From NCBI GenBank assembly GCA_937860165.1, contig CALMBE010000728.1, forward strand, positions 1-5,862: a stretch of DNA of 5,862 bases, in the 5' to 3' direction. The translations under genes were made by a program, and so were the position numbers. The notes under the pieces were generated by a model. The model searched no databases. It saw only the letters and a list, made by a program, of their open reading frames with translations, and was not told the origin of the DNA. This DNA comes from an uncultured Planctomycetaceae bacterium (GTDB lineage: Bacteria > Planctomycetota > Planctomycetia > Pirellulales > Lacipirellulaceae). Of this stretch, positions 1-4,125 are shown piece after piece. Every line of letters begins with the position of its first letter. The first letter of the stretch is position 1.

Positions 1-133
1 AAAGCTGAAACGCCGTTGGCGTAGTCTACGGAAGTTATTTTTGAGTCACCCCTAACTCTTTATCCTTTATTCCTTTTTCCCTTTAATTCTCGCCGCCGAG
101 CCTGCGAGGCGCGCGATTTTGAAATTACGCCGT

Positions 134-201
134 GTCGTGGTGCCGTCGTGGTAAACTACCTAGCCATGATGCCGGAAAGAACCACAGCGACACGACGGCA
201 C
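134..201. repeat. Short direct and inverted repeats upstream of the avd-like fragment
   Basis: The octamer GTCGTGGT occurs twice, at 134-141 and 145-152. An 11-bp perfect inverted repeat pairs GTGCCGTCGTG (140-150) with CACGACGGCAC (191-201), enclosing 40 nt. The hairpin would end 26 nt before the probable GTG start at 228. It could be a leader structure or a chance product of GC-rich sequence; there is no T-tract, so it is not a clear terminator. The rest of 1-227 shows no supported gene. The first 24 bases read in frame to a TAG and could be the tail of an upstream gene, but seven codons are too few to claim. Confidence 0.4.
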
Positions 202-227
202 AACGAAGAGGTTTTAATAAGGGACTT

Positions 228-377
228 GTGACTTCGAACCGGTATCCATCGCCTGGGGGAGCGCCACCCGCCGTGCTGGTGAAGTGGTACGACTTCACCC
301 GCTGGCTGCTGGAGCGGATCGACAGCTTTCCCGAAGAATCAGCGGTTCGTATTTGGCACGCGACTGGCGGACCATGC
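228..377 (+). pseudogene. Avd-like four-helix-bundle protein, frameshifted 5' fragment
   Basis: From GTG 228, with AAGGGA just upstream as a ribosome site, the frame reads through PPAVLVKWYDFTRWLLERIDSFP to codon CCC at 330-332 (the quoted stretch begins at residue 13). This resembles the first helix of the bAvd/four-helix-bundle family (diversity-generating retroelement accessory protein and relatives), typically YD..KWLL....FP+..RF..G.R. The next frame, entered by skipping G333, continues the family pattern as KNQRFVFGTRLADHA (334-377). A single-base insertion therefore broke the gene. Similarity stops at about 370-377, where an oppositely oriented hsdS fragment begins, so the remaining helices are missing. 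No reverse transcriptase or template/variable repeat pair is visible. Family assignment is from motif memory; the frameshift is seen directly. It could instead be a generic four-helix-bundle protein unrelated to retroelements. Confidence 0.6.
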
Positions 378-510
378 CCGAAGCGCCATAGCACGGGTAT
401 GACCCACTCCGACGCTCGGATTCCTTCACCGGTACGCGAACGGAGTCGTGATTCTCAGTGAGTTCGCCGAGAGTGAGCATTTGCCAGTCAGCGGTTCCAT
501 TGGTACTCAT
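295..510 (-). pseudogene. hsdS: Type I restriction specificity subunit, N-terminal stump
   Basis: HsdS is the DNA-recognition subunit of type I restriction-modification enzymes. The frame opens at ATG 510-508, overlapping the yhcG stop as ATGA, with a G-rich ribosome site (GAGGGGG) inside the yhcG tail. Residues 9-47 match the start of the first target-recognition domain: W.mLtLGELTEN, DSVRVPVKESER, then SYPCYGASGMV. In intact proteins this last motif is followed by a D/N-rich stretch and some 350 further residues. Here similarity ends after GMV, at about position 370. The last 24 residues are antisense to the avd-like fragment and look like random readthrough to a TGA at 295. It cannot form a recognition domain and is dead as hsdS. 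Family identity is from the conserved YGASG signature and from its position directly after a DUF1016 gene, a common type I operon order. Confidence 0.7.
370..377. other. Junction between avd-like and hsdS fragments
   Basis: The octamer GACCATGC reads as ADHA in the avd-like frame on the plus strand and as GMV in the hsdS frame on the minus strand. Both families keep recognisable similarity right up to it from opposite sides. The two truncated genes thus meet head-on at a short shared sequence, as expected of an illegitimate join at microhomology. The exact breakpoint is an inference. Confidence 0.45.
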
Positions 511-1727
511 TCTTCCCCCTCGGAACGTGACGGCTTCCGCTTTTTGCCCTTGGGCGACTTCTTCTTCGTCGGCTGCTTCCCCTTCTTCTGCGGGGCCTTC
601 TCCGCCGCAGCTTCCACGGCCGCAATCTCCGCTTCAATTTCTTCAACGGTCGGCAACGCCGACTGCAAGGTCGGCGGCAGCGCCCGCGTGAGTTCGTAGC
701 TCGATACCCCAATTGGCTTGTCGATGCCCGCGAGCGCGTACTCGGCCAGCACGTTGTCCTTCGACTGGCAGAGAATGAGACCAATCGTCGGCTGGTCGTC
801 CTGGTGGCGAAGCTGGTCGTTGACGACGTTGCAGTAGAAGTTGAGCTTGCCGGCGTACTCCGGCTTGAAACTCCCCTTCTTGAGGTCGATCACCACGAAC
901 GCCCGCAGCCGTAGGTGGTAGAACAACAGGTCGATGTAGTAGTCGTCCTCGCCCACGTCGAGCCGGTACTGCCGACCGACGAACGCGAACCCCTGGCCAA
1001 GCTCCAGCAAGAACTTTTCTAGGTGGGCGAGCAACCCCGTTTCAAGTTCCCGTTCCTGGAACGGCTCGGTGAGGGTGAGAAAATCGAAGATGTACGGGTC
1101 TTTGAGCGCCTGCTGGGCAAGGTCCGACTGCGGGCTGAGGAGAAGCTGCTCGAAATTGGTGACCGCTTTGCCGGCCCGCTCGTGGGCCTGGCTGTCGATC
1201 ATCAGGGTGAGGATGTTCCGGCTCCAGCCATTGGCGAGGGTTTGCTCCATGTACCAGCGGCGGTGGGTCGGGTCTTTGACCTTGTCCAGCAGCCAAATAT
1301 GGTGACCCCACGGGATTTGCCACAGCAGCGAGGCTTGGGCCGATTGTGCCACTACCTGTGGCACTTTTTCTGAGGCAGGCAATTGTGCCACAGCCTGTGG
1401 CACAATTAGGGCGGGATCGGGATAGGCCCGTGCGAAAGCCAGCATCCGCTTAATGTTGCGCTCCGAAAACCCCTTGATTTCCGGCAGTTCATTACGCAGT
1501 TCGGCGGCCAACCGGGGAATGACGCCCGCGCCCCAACCTTCGGCCTGCTGCCGCTCGTCGATGAGCCGACCGATGTCCCAGTAGAGCCGGACAAGCTCCG
1601 CGTTGACGGCGGTCATGGCCCGGGTTTGGGCCGACTGGATGCGGAGCTTCACTTCGCCCAGCAGCGCGGAAAAGCCCGCGGGCAGGGCGTCGTGCGTGGC
1701 CTTCGCTGGCAGCCGCTTCTTCGTCAT
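507..1727 (-). CDS. yhcG: DUF1016/YhcG-family PD-(D/E)XK nuclease
   Basis: A 406-residue protein of the YhcG (DUF1016) family, putative PD-(D/E)XK nucleases often encoded between hsdM and hsdS in type I restriction operons. The N-terminal helical domain spans about residues 15-180. It contains LYWDIGRLI (48-56), GFSERNIKRMLAFARAYP (86-103) and the family hallmark QIPWGHHIWLLDKVKD (137-152). The C-terminal nuclease domain spans about 205-350 and shows D266 (YIDLLFY) and D281-x-K283 (VIDLKKG), the expected metal-binding and catalytic residues. Residues 375-406 form a lysine-rich tail not typical of the family core. The ATG at 1727 is preceded by GGAGG (1732-1736, minus strand) at good spacing. 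The stop overlaps the hsdS stump's ATG. The frame and active-site residues are intact although the neighbouring hsd genes are wrecked. Residues 109-128 contain a 13-residue-spaced repeat of VPQ-V-AQ encoded by two palindromes. The biochemical role of the family is not settled; nuclease function is inferred. Confidence 0.93.
   Translation of the reverse strand: MTKKRLPAKATHDALPAGFSALLGEVKLRIQSAQTRAMTAVNAELVRLYWDIGRLIDERQQAEGWGAGVIPRLAAELRNELPEIKGFSERNIKRMLAFARAYPDPALIVPQAVAQLPASEKVPQVVAQSAQASLLWQIPWGHHIWLLDKVKDPTHRRWYMEQTLANGWSRNILTLMIDSQAHERAGKAVTNFEQLLLSPQSDLAQQALKDPYIFDFLTLTEPFQERELETGLLAHLEKFLLELGQGFAFVGRQYRLDVGEDDYYIDLLFYHLRLRAFVVIDLKKGSFKPEYAGKLNFYCNVVNDQLRHQDDQPTIGLILCQSKDNVLAEYALAGIDKPIGVSSYELTRALPPTLQSALPTVEEIEAEIAAVEAAAEKAPQKKGKQPTKKKSPKGKKRKPSRSEGEE
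1343..1407. repeat. Two near-identical palindromes inside yhcG
   Basis: Copy one has 7-bp arms, GTGCCAC (1346-1352) and GTGGCAC (1358-1364). Copy two is a perfect palindrome with 13-bp arms, AATTGTGCCACAG (1381-1393) and CTGTGGCACAATT (1395-1407), around one base. The 22 bp at 1343-1364 and 1382-1403 match except at the two centre bases. The offset of 39 bp equals 13 codons, so the reading frame is kept. In the protein this gives VPQAVAQ (109-115) and VPQVVAQ (122-128). Confidence 0.85.
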
Positions 1728-1763
1728 GCCGCCTCCGGGAATCGAACCGTCAAGTGATGCTTT

Positions 1764-1795
1764 ACAGTTGGTCGATGGCTGATCGACTCAACTGT
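1764..1795 (-). repeat. Leader hairpin, overlaps the neighbouring palindrome
   Basis: ACAGTTGGTCGAT (1764-1776) can pair with ATCGAC (1782-1787) plus CAACTGT (1789-1795), with one bulged T at 1788 and a GGCTG loop. That is 13 base pairs. It lies 37-68 nt upstream of the yhcG start on the transcribed strand. Its AACTGT is also part of the left arm of the palindrome at 1790-1814, so the two folds exclude each other. Confidence 0.5.
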
Positions 1796-1814
1796 TCGGA
1801 AACTCCGAATAGTT
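1790..1814. repeat. Palindrome A upstream of yhcG
   Basis: The arms AACTGTTCGGA (1790-1800) and TCCGAATAGTT (1804-1814) pair at 10 of 11 positions around AAC. It shares the core CGGA-N3-TCCG and flanking AACT/AGTT with palindrome B, centred exactly 45 bp away. It could be a protein-binding operator or an RNA hairpin. Confidence 0.7.
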
Positions 1815-1834
1815 CGCGACTCAGCCACGCCGGC

Positions 1835-1859
1835 AACTATCCGGAATCTCCGGATAGTT
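1835..1859. repeat. Palindrome B upstream of yhcG
   Basis: The arms AACTATCCGGA (1835-1845) and TCCGGATAGTT (1849-1859) are perfect 11-bp complements around ATC. This is the better-conserved member of the pair with palindrome A and has the same 25-bp layout and 3-bp centre. There is no adjacent T-tract, so a terminator is unlikely. Confidence 0.8.
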
Positions 1860-1905
1860 CCACCGGAACGCTGAACGGTTGCCGCAACGGTTCGTAGACG
1901 GGCCA

Positions 1906-1977
1906 TCACGACTTCTCTGGGGTAAAGCCGAGATTGGCGCCGTTACCGTTTTTCTTCGCTGTCGCCTTTTTTGCCAT
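1906..1977 (-). pseudogene. hsdM: Type I restriction methyltransferase subunit, 5' stump
   Basis: ATG at 1977-1975 opens a frame reading MAKKATAKKNGNGANLGF, followed by TPEKS and a TGA at 1908-1906. The lysine-rich start followed by GNGANLGF matches the beginning of many HsdM proteins, where the next residues are normally E.kLW.aAdkLR. Here similarity stops after the Phe codon (1926-1924), so nearly the whole methyltransferase of roughly 500 residues is missing. The stump lies upstream of yhcG and in the same direction, as in intact hsdM-DUF1016-hsdS operons. This supports an internal deletion that kept the operon start. The match is short, so chance similarity cannot be excluded; operon context raises confidence. 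It could still supply the original promoter and start region for yhcG. Confidence 0.55.
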
Positions 1978-2069
1978 GCGGCCGGAATCCTGAGTCGAGG
2001 GGTGTTCCAATAGATAAAGTGAGGGATGGTAACAATTTACGCGATTCTTGACCTAATTCCCATAGCGTG

Positions 2070-2102
2070 AAAAACCCCGCTTTCCCAACAAGGAAAACGG
2101 GG
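2070..2102 (-). terminator. Rho-independent terminator after the zinc-ribbon gene
   Basis: On the minus strand, CCCCGTTTTCC and GGAAAGCGGGG form an 11-position stem with one mismatch and a 6-nt loop, directly followed by five T. In plus coordinates the arms are 2075-2085 and 2092-2102, and the T-run is complementary to 2070-2074. It begins 27 nt after the stop codon of the minus-strand gene at 2130-2324, as expected for its transcript end. It also insulates the hsdM/yhcG remnant operon from upstream transcription. Confidence 0.8.
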
Positions 2103-2129
2103 GCGCTGAGCGGCCATGACGGAGCCGCG

Positions 2130-2324
2130 TCACTTGCCGACTTCCTGCTCGACCATCATTTGCGGCCAATAGCGGACACCACCATCGTTAAATGCGTCTG
2201 TTTCGACGGGGTAAGAGTCGCCGCAGTCGAGACAGAGCACGGTCATCGTGGCGTCATCGACTTCGTCGATTTCCAACTGGCCGCCGCATTCGCGGCAATG
2301 GCCATCGCTGAGTTCCACAAGCAT
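2130..2324 (-). CDS. Small zinc-ribbon protein, function unknown
   Basis: A 64-residue acidic protein with a C-x2-C pair at residues 10 and 13 (CREC) and another at 31 and 34 (CLDC), spaced as in a zinc ribbon. After this comes a conserved-looking acidic/aromatic tail, ETDAFNDGGVRYWP (41-54). ATG 2324 was chosen because GGGAG precedes it by 9 nt and the zinc ribbon follows at once. The same frame stays open upstream to a possible ATG at 2513, giving a 127-residue alternative. A strong terminator lies just downstream. I do not recognise a named family. Such small ribbons bind zinc for structure and may act in protein or nucleic-acid contacts, but nothing here shows a partner. It could be a detached C-terminal domain of a larger gene. 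Confidence 0.6.
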   Translation of the reverse strand: MLVELSDGHCRECGGQLEIDEVDDATMTVLCLDCGDSYPVETDAFNDGGVRYWPQMMVEQEVGK

Positions 2325-2513
2325 CGTCAGAATCTCCCATGATAAAGGATCAAGCCGCTCAACGCGGGCCTTGCTCGAAGGTGAGCAGGGCGGAGCGATG
2401 CTGCCGCCGGAGCGCCGGGCGGCTTCGTCGAGGAGGAGCCGGGCATACGCCGTATAGCGTGGCAAGTTGATGAGGTCGTCGGGCGCGACGCCCGAAGAAA
2501 TCGAGCGAACCAT
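2325..2513 (-). pseudogene. Possible T4SS-type ATPase C-terminal remnant, in frame with zinc-ribbon gene
   Basis: Upstream of the zinc-ribbon start the same frame is open for 63 codons from ATG 2513. It includes PDDLINLPRYTAYARLLLD, which resembles the DL.NLPRYhAYvRLLiDG segment near the end of conjugative T4SS/VirD4-like ATPases. The usual following G..S.PFS motif is not clear. A TAG at 2538-2540 closes the frame upstream, so no ATPase core is present. Either this is debris fused to the ribbon gene, or the 127-residue ORF is one real protein, or the match is chance. The opposite strand at 2470-2550 offers a competing reading as a toxin-antitoxin tail. Confidence 0.3.
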
Positions 2514-2550
2514 CGACGAGGCCTGCGATGCCGTTCGCTACGGCACGTAA
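2470..2550 (+). pseudogene. Possible antitoxin C-terminal tail
   Basis: A plus-strand frame from ATG 2470 reads 26 codons, including TPEEIERTIDEACDAVRYGT, to TAA 2548-2550. It ends 3 nt before the ATG of the PIN-domain fragment, the spacing expected of an antitoxin-toxin pair. The helical, acidic tail would suit an antitoxin, but a TAG at 2455-2457 cuts the frame upstream and no DNA-binding domain is present. It overlaps the minus-strand ORF, so only one of the two readings may be meaningful. Confidence 0.25.
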
Positions 2551-2553
2551 GCC

Positions 2554-2691
2554 ATGCGAGTGCTGTGCGACACGAACGTCTTGGTGCGAGCTATCAGTTC
2601 ACCACATGGCCCGGCCACAGAATTGCTGAGGGTGATTCTCGACGAGCATTCGCTTAGGCATGGCTCACAAATAACTTCCCCATTTCAATAA
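2554..2691 (+). pseudogene. PIN-domain (VapC-like) toxin, N-terminal fragment
   Basis: ATG 2554 begins MRVLCDTNVLVRAISSPHGP and continues ATELLRVILDEHSL, a clear PIN-domain start. The first strand carries the metal-binding Asp (D6 in CDTNVL), followed by the helix of type II VapC-like RNases. Family similarity fades after about residue 34 and the frame ends at TAA 2689-2691 after 45 residues. Full-length members have about 130-150 residues with three further acidic residues, all absent here. It cannot be an active ribonuclease. The break lies next to the composite repeat that starts at 2693, so a rearrangement or repeat insertion may have removed the rest. Confidence 0.6.
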
Positions 2692-2692
2692 A

Positions 2693-2834
2693 ACCACAGA
2701 GCCACGGAGGACTCCGAGAAGAGCAGGGTGTAAGTCGAAGGGCTATTAGCTGTTAGCTGTTAGCCAGAAAGAGTTGCCACTTACCACCATTCACTATTCA
2801 CTTCTTCTCCGCGCCTCTGCGACTCCGCGGTTAA
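2693..2834. repeat. Composite intergenic repeat with inverted ends and 7-bp tandem repeats
   Basis: The left end at 2693-2723 (ACCACAGAGCCACGGAGG and on) and the right end at 2801-2834 are imperfect inverted repeats of CAGAG/CGGAG units ending in GGAGAAG-like sequence. Between them are TTAGCTG at 2746-2752 and 2753-2759 with a degenerate third copy at 2760-2766. Also there is ATTCACT twice, at 2789-2795 and 2796-2802. Sequences of this style recur in intergenic regions of several planctomycetes and related bacteria (from memory). No transposase is encoded here. The remainder of the gap to 2967 holds an 8-T run (2870-2877) with only a weak upstream hairpin, and no supported gene. Confidence 0.55.
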
Positions 2835-2982
2835 ACTGTTCTCGTCGCACGAAGCGAAAAGTGCCGAAGTTTTTTTTGAATTGTTCCTAAGGTGGCGATT
2901 CGACAATGCCCCACTGCTTGTCAAAGGAGGGTTCTGTAGGATAATGGACCATCCACAGAGTTGATCCTTGGGAACCCCGAAA

Positions 2983-3555
2983 ATGGAAGCACCTGTTGAA
3001 AAACCTCACCGTGCTCTTGACCCCAACGAGTGGGTGGAACTGCATGGAGATTCACTCTTCCAGTATGCCTATTCTCGCTTACGCAACTCGGATTCGGCTG
3101 AAGAAGTTGTGCAAGAAACCTTTGTCTCCGCACTGAAACATGCCGGGCAATTCAGAGGAAAAGGGGCTGAAGGCGCCTGGTTGATGGGTATCCTCAAGCG
3201 GAAAGTAGTCGATCACATCCGAAAGTCGCTCCGATCTGGGCTCCAAGTAGACACCAGCGAGGGGACCGATATCACCGAAATCCTGTATGATGAAGCCGGG
3301 ATGTGGCGCCCCGAATACCGCCGCGACGATTTTCGTCCTCTGGATTCTTTAGAAAAAGAAGAGTTCTGGCGGGTCCTGGAGAAGTGCTTATCGGGCCTTC
3401 CTTTGCGCCAAGCAAACGCTTTCAAGTTGCGTACTTTAGAAGAACAAAGTACGGAAGAAATTAGCAAGGATTTGGGAATCACTGCGTCAACAGTTTGGGT
3501 TCTTCTTCATCGGGCCAGGACACGCTTGGCAAACTGTATGCGATCTCACTGGTAG
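2983..3555 (+). CDS. ECF-type RNA polymerase sigma factor
   Basis: A 190-residue sigma-70-family factor that would direct RNA polymerase to a specific promoter set. The sigma-2 region (about 15-82) shows LFQYAYSRLRNSDSAEEVVQETFVSAL, split here as LFQYAYSRLR and AEEVVQETFVSAL, then AWLMGILKRKVVDHIRK for core and -10 contact. A linker with LYDEAGMWRPEY follows. The sigma-4 region (about 126-185) has LEKCLSGLP, then TEEISKDLGITASTVWVLLHRARTRL for the -35 helix-turn-helix. The DEAG.W linker, WVLLHRAR and C..(S)HW end recall the sigma-70 subfamily modelled as TIGR02943, whose members pair with small zinc-finger anti-sigma factors. ATG 2983 has GGGAA 8 nt upstream; an in-frame TTG at 2968 is an alternative five codons longer. 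The anti-sigma gene follows after 15 nt, indicating an operon. Confidence 0.93.
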   Translation: MEAPVEKPHRALDPNEWVELHGDSLFQYAYSRLRNSDSAEEVVQETFVSALKHAGQFRGKGAEGAWLMGILKRKVVDHIRKSLRSGLQVDTSEGTDITEILYDEAGMWRPEYRRDDFRPLDSLEKEEFWRVLEKCLSGLPLRQANAFKLRTLEEQSTEEISKDLGITASTVWVLLHRARTRLANCMRSHW

Positions 3556-3570
3556 GGGGCTCGTTTTTCC

Positions 3571-3828
3571 ATGCTTAGCTGCAAAGAAGTGTCGGAACTT
3601 GTTTCCGAATCCCTGGATCGCAGGTTGACCTTGCGACAGAAGCTCAATCTGTGGATGCATTTAGCGATGTGTAAGCTATGCACCCGGTTTCGCAAAGACA
3701 TAGTTTATTTGGATTCTCAAACAAGAACATTGATCCACGAGGCCCCGGGAGTCATGATGGATCCCAAGGTGGAATTGTCCTCAGAAGCAAAAACTCGCAT
3801 TGCTCGTAAACTCACCGAACGCAATTGA
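3571..3828 (+). CDS. Soluble zinc-finger anti-sigma factor
   Basis: An 85-residue protein with the ZAS/zf-HC2 signature: C4, then H30-x3-C34-x2-C37 (MHLAMCKLCTRF). In family members this zinc site binds and silences the partner ECF factor, and in some it senses oxidants. A C-terminal helix carries LSSEAKTRIARKL (69-81). There is no hydrophobic segment long enough for a membrane helix, so it should act in the cytoplasm. It begins 15 nt after the sigma stop, with a GGGGG ribosome site just after that stop, and is followed by a terminator. Genes of this size and pattern are the normal partner of the sigma subfamily upstream. The regulatory pairing is inferred from adjacency and motif; the stimulus is unknown. 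Confidence 0.88.
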   Translation: MLSCKEVSELVSESLDRRLTLRQKLNLWMHLAMCKLCTRFRKDIVYLDSQTRTLIHEAPGVMMDPKVELSSEAKTRIARKLTERN

Positions 3829-3878
3829 ATCTGGCCTGATGCAAGCAATCCTGTAGCCGGAGAGTGATCCCCCCGAAA

Positions 3879-3903
3879 AGGCAGGAATCTTTTGTTCCTG
3901 CCT
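3879..3903 (+). terminator. Hairpin terminator after the sigma/anti-sigma operon
   Basis: AGGCAGGAA (3879-3887) and TTCCTGCCT (3895-3903) form a perfect 9-bp stem with a 7-nt TCTTTTG loop, 51 nt after the anti-sigma stop. The downstream sequence (CAATTTGG) is only weakly T-rich, so termination may be partial. Its position between two transcription units supports the call. Confidence 0.6.
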
Positions 3904-4020
3904 CAATTTGGTCGCGAGTACCCGCAATTCTCGTTTCGCTAGCCTAATTGTCCGAATTCGGGCGTTTATCTGCCCCAAGAAAACTCAGATTGGATGAAAG
4001 GAATCGTCCATCACGCCGTC

Positions 4021-4041
4021 GTAATGTATAGGTTACTACAT
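4021..4041. promoter_or_regulatory. Candidate Crp/Fnr-type operator upstream of the regulator gene
   Basis: ATGTA (4024-4028) and TACAT (4037-4041) are inverted arms around 8 bp. The core reads TGT-N10-ACA (4025-4040), the spacing of Crp/Fnr-family sites, though the half-sites TGTAT/CTACA are not the E. coli TGTGA/TCACA. An overlapping GTAA-N8-TTAC repeat begins at 4021. The centre is about 93 nt before the Crp/Fnr ATG, which would suit autoregulation. The match is short and could be chance. Confidence 0.35.
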
Positions 4042-4125
4042 AGACTTTAGGCAATTTGCGAGATTCTGACTCGGTTTTTTGCACTTGCGTCGTCCCGCCG
4101 GATTCGAAATGGGGGTACTGCTTTC

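Larger units (their letters stand above)
1724..1906 (-). other. Doubtful 60-codon ORF between hsdM stump and yhcG
   Basis: An ATG at 1906-1904 (or GTG at 1909) overlaps the hsdM-stump stop. The frame stays open for 60 codons and ends in a TGA overlapping the yhcG ATG. The predicted peptide is arginine- and threonine-rich, with two related segments (IRRFRIV and IRSFRTV) that simply translate the palindromes lying here. I recognise no family. The end-to-end overlaps would permit translational coupling of hsdM stump, this ORF and yhcG. Its composition suggests noncoding sequence left by deletion rather than a selected protein. yhcG has its own strong ribosome site and does not need it. Confidence 0.2.

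Noticed and set aside
1..24. Tail of an upstream gene ending at TAG 22-24
   Set aside because: Seven codons with no recognisable motif are too little to support a gene call.
134..201. Template/variable repeat of a diversity-generating retroelement
   Set aside because: The repeats are 8-11 bp and inverted or exact. There is no long near-copy with adenine-specific changes and no reverse transcriptase in the window.
132..461. Plus-strand 109-codon ORF read as a complete gene
   Set aside because: Only codons after GTG 228 and before the shift at 333 match a family. The rest runs antisense through the hsdS stump, so it is a broken fragment and not a whole protein.
488..784. Arg-rich minus-strand ORF
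   Set aside because: It is a shifted frame of the lysine-rich tail of yhcG. Its extreme arginine content comes from codon shift, with no family match.
1023..1373. Plus-strand 116-codon ORF
   Set aside because: It lies entirely antisense within the well-supported yhcG frame and has no recognisable motif.
2067..2342. Plus-strand ORF with GTG start
   Set aside because: It starts in the terminator hairpin and is antisense to the zinc-ribbon gene, whose CxxC pairs and ribosome site are better evidence.
2746..2802. CRISPR array
   Set aside because: The repeats are 7 bp with no unique spacers of regular length, so they are simple tandem repeats.
2842..2877. Rho-independent terminator ahead of the sigma gene
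   Set aside because: There is an 8-T run at 2870-2877, but the nearest hairpin (TCGT/ACGA) is only 4 bp and 17 nt away.
3781..3978. Minus-strand 65-codon ORF across the anti-sigma end and terminator
   Set aside because: It reads through the terminator hairpin, has no ribosome site and no family similarity.
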